From positions 1 to 8,373 of the forward strand of contig CAZNOX010000028.1 of NCBI GenBank assembly GCA_964574875.1: DNA of 8,373 nt, read 5' to 3'. Origin of the DNA: DSCS01 sp035391585. Lineage in GTDB: Bacteria > Macinerneyibacteriota > Macinerneyibacteria > Macinerneyibacteriales > DSCS01. Numbering within the stretch: the first letter of the stretch is position 1; every line of letters begins with the position of its first letter. Position numbers and translations under genes: made by a program. This document shows positions 7,365-8,373 of this stretch, piece by piece. Under the pieces are notes generated by a model. It was not told the DNA's origin. It was given only the letters and a program-made list of their open reading frames with translations, and made no database searches.

Positions 7365-7930
7365 AAAAAATCCTGCTCATCGACAATTACGATTCCTTTA
7401 CCTATATCCTTCTCCACCTTCTCCGAAGTGTTTTCCGGGGAACCATCGAAGTGATCCGGAATGACGCCTGGAAAGAAGAGGAACTCGCAAGAAAAATTTA
7501 TGACGCCTATGTAATCTCTCCGGGGCCGAAGACTCCCCGGGAAGCGGGCCTGTCCAACACTGTTTTCGGTCTGTTTCATCAAGACAAGCCCATCCTGGGT
7601 GTCTGCCTGGGGATGCAGTGTATGAACGAGTTTTTCGGCGGCACCACTGTCCGCTCTCACAACCCGGTACACGGGAAAACCTCTCCTGTCGAGGTCCACA
7701 AAAGGAAGACTCTTTACAGAGGGGTCGCCTCTCCCTTTCAGGCAGCGCGCTACCACTCCCTTGAATGTCGCGTGACATCGCCTGAACTGGAAGTGACCTC
7801 TTCGTTTCAGGGGATCCCCATGTCCCTGGAGCATGTCTCTCTGCCTCTCATGGCCGTCCAGTTTCATCCGGAGTCCTTTATGACGCCGGCGGGAAAGCGG
7901 ATCGCCGCCAACTTCCTGAGGTCTGTCTGA
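7361..7930 (+). CDS. pabA: Aminodeoxychorismate/anthranilate synthase glutamine amidotransferase subunit (PabA/TrpG)
   Basis: This 189-residue class I glutamine amidotransferase, at the usual family length, supplies ammonia to the chorismate-converting partner subunit. Visible motifs are LIDNYDSFTY (6-15), SPGPKTP (53-59), the nucleophile elbow GVCLGMQ with Cys82, VHGKTSPV (103-110), RYHSL (130-134) and QFHPES with His169 and Glu171 completing the catalytic triad. HGKTSP and RYHSL are shared with PabA. With a pabB-like gene directly downstream and no other tryptophan genes in view, PabA (p-aminobenzoate and folate) is preferred over TrpG, although such subunits may serve both enzymes. CLGMQ replaces the more usual CLGHQ; that position is not one of the triad. 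The start overlaps the upstream stop as ATGA with only a weak GGAGA nearby, so translation is probably coupled. The TGA overlaps the next ATG by one base (TGATG). Confidence 0.92.
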   Translation: MKKILLIDNYDSFTYILLHLLRSVFRGTIEVIRNDAWKEEELARKIYDAYVISPGPKTPREAGLSNTVFGLFHQDKPILGVCLGMQCMNEFFGGTTVRSHNPVHGKTSPVEVHKRKTLYRGVASPFQAARYHSLECRVTSPELEVTSSFQGIPMSLEHVSLPLMAVQFHPESFMTPAGKRIAANFLRSV

Positions 7931-8373
7931 TGCTTCTCAGCGTGAAAAGCGTCAAAAGCTCGAAGAGGCCCTGCGACGACCCTGTGTCAGCCTGTGCCCG
8001 TTTGCCGCGAGGGGTCCGTCCTGCTCTTCTCACAGGAAAGGGGCCGGAAGACGTCTCCCGGTTCTCCTTTCTGGCCTGGTCTCCCCATACGGTAATCACC
8101 TAGCGGCCAGGGGCCTTCCAGGTCTGCTCCGGGGGGGGACCGTTTGTCGGGGAGCTTCCCTTCTATGAAGGGATGAAGAGGATGCTTGCGGCCGTCAACT
8201 TCCAGGATCTCCCCTTTCCATTAAACAAAGCAGGCCTCCTGGGCCTTCTCTCGTTTGAACTCTACAGGGAAGAAGAAAACTTTACCGGAGAGCTTCCGGA
8301 TCTTTACCCCTTTCCCCTGGCGGAATTCATCCTCTACCGGCACTATATCATCTGGGATCATGCCAAGCAGAAA
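7930..8373 (+). pseudogene. pabB: Aminodeoxychorismate synthase component I (PabB) N-terminal region, interrupted by TAG; 3' end outside the window
   Basis: The ATG at 7930 overlaps the pabA stop by one base. One frame runs from there to base 8373, 148 codons, broken only by TAG at 8101-8103 (codon 58). Before it, residues 32-54 (ALLTGKGPEDVSRFSFLAWSPH) match the PabB/TrpE N-terminal pattern of a substrate-site strand, SRFsF and a 'DP'-like turn. After it, residues 107-148 include LLGLLSFELYREEE (the usual GxLGxxxYDLxR segment), LPDLYPFPLAEFILYRHYIIWDH and more. From memory this aligns with E. coli PabB across both sides, including VVADPICTLTTFG around the TAG. PabB converts chorismate plus ammonia to 4-amino-4-deoxychorismate; its catalytic chorismate-binding domain would lie beyond 8373. 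The first 30 residues look atypical. The break may be a real mutation, a sequence error or a read-through codon. A start after the TAG (ATG near 8173) would delete the conserved N-terminal strands. Confidence 0.75.

Noticed and set aside
7878..8099. A 73-codon minus-strand open frame opposite the pabA-pabB junction
   Set aside because: No homology was recognised and no ribosome-binding site is visible; it mirrors plus-strand coding sequence.
1..8373. CRISPR arrays, tRNA or rRNA genes, transposon ends, attachment sites
   Set aside because: No direct-repeat arrays, cloverleaf-like segments, transposase motifs or paired terminal repeats were seen on reading through; almost all bases are assigned to protein genes.

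Overview
The window is a compact, all-plus-strand stretch of a diderm bacterial chromosome. The longest intergenic gaps are under 100 bases and no stretch over 300 bases lacks a gene. A lipoprotein signal, a predicted outer-membrane beta-barrel ending in phenylalanine, a multi-PAS GGDEF signalling protein and GC-rich third codon positions fit a free-living diderm. A spirochaete (DUF3943-type proteins occur there) or a delta-proteobacterium-like lineage is my best guess. The sequence alone does not settle the phylum. I see no tRNA, rRNA, CRISPR array, insertion sequence or phage gene.

Layout. (1) Bases 1-1428: C-terminal 475 residues of a PAS-PAS-PAS-GGDEF diguanylate cyclase with active-site GGEEF and an RxxD inhibitory site, followed by a possible intrinsic terminator. 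(2) 1489-2886: secreted DUF3943-like protein with a conserved His/Glu/Asp-rich N-terminal module and a probable beta-barrel C-terminal part. (3) 2940-5738: canonical full-length UvrA behind its own sigma-70-like promoter. (4) 5767-8373: a near-consensus promoter starts a tight four-gene run: a penicillin-binding/beta-lactamase-family serine hydrolase lipoprotein, a small four-helix membrane protein of unknown function, PabA (glutaminase of aminodeoxychorismate synthase) and the start of PabB. The junctions overlap by 4, 4 and 1 bases, which implies translational coupling.

How the genes relate. The first three genes look like separate transcription units covering c-di-GMP signalling, the envelope and DNA repair. 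The last four look like one operon joining an envelope hydrolase/membrane-protein pair to p-aminobenzoate (folate) synthesis.

The most notable observation is a TAG codon inside the pabB reading frame at 8101-8103. Recognisable PabB-type sequence lies on both sides in the same frame. Pseudogene, sequencing error and amber readthrough are the competing explanations. I did not find a clear new defence or mobile system; most of the window is ordinary core and accessory metabolism.
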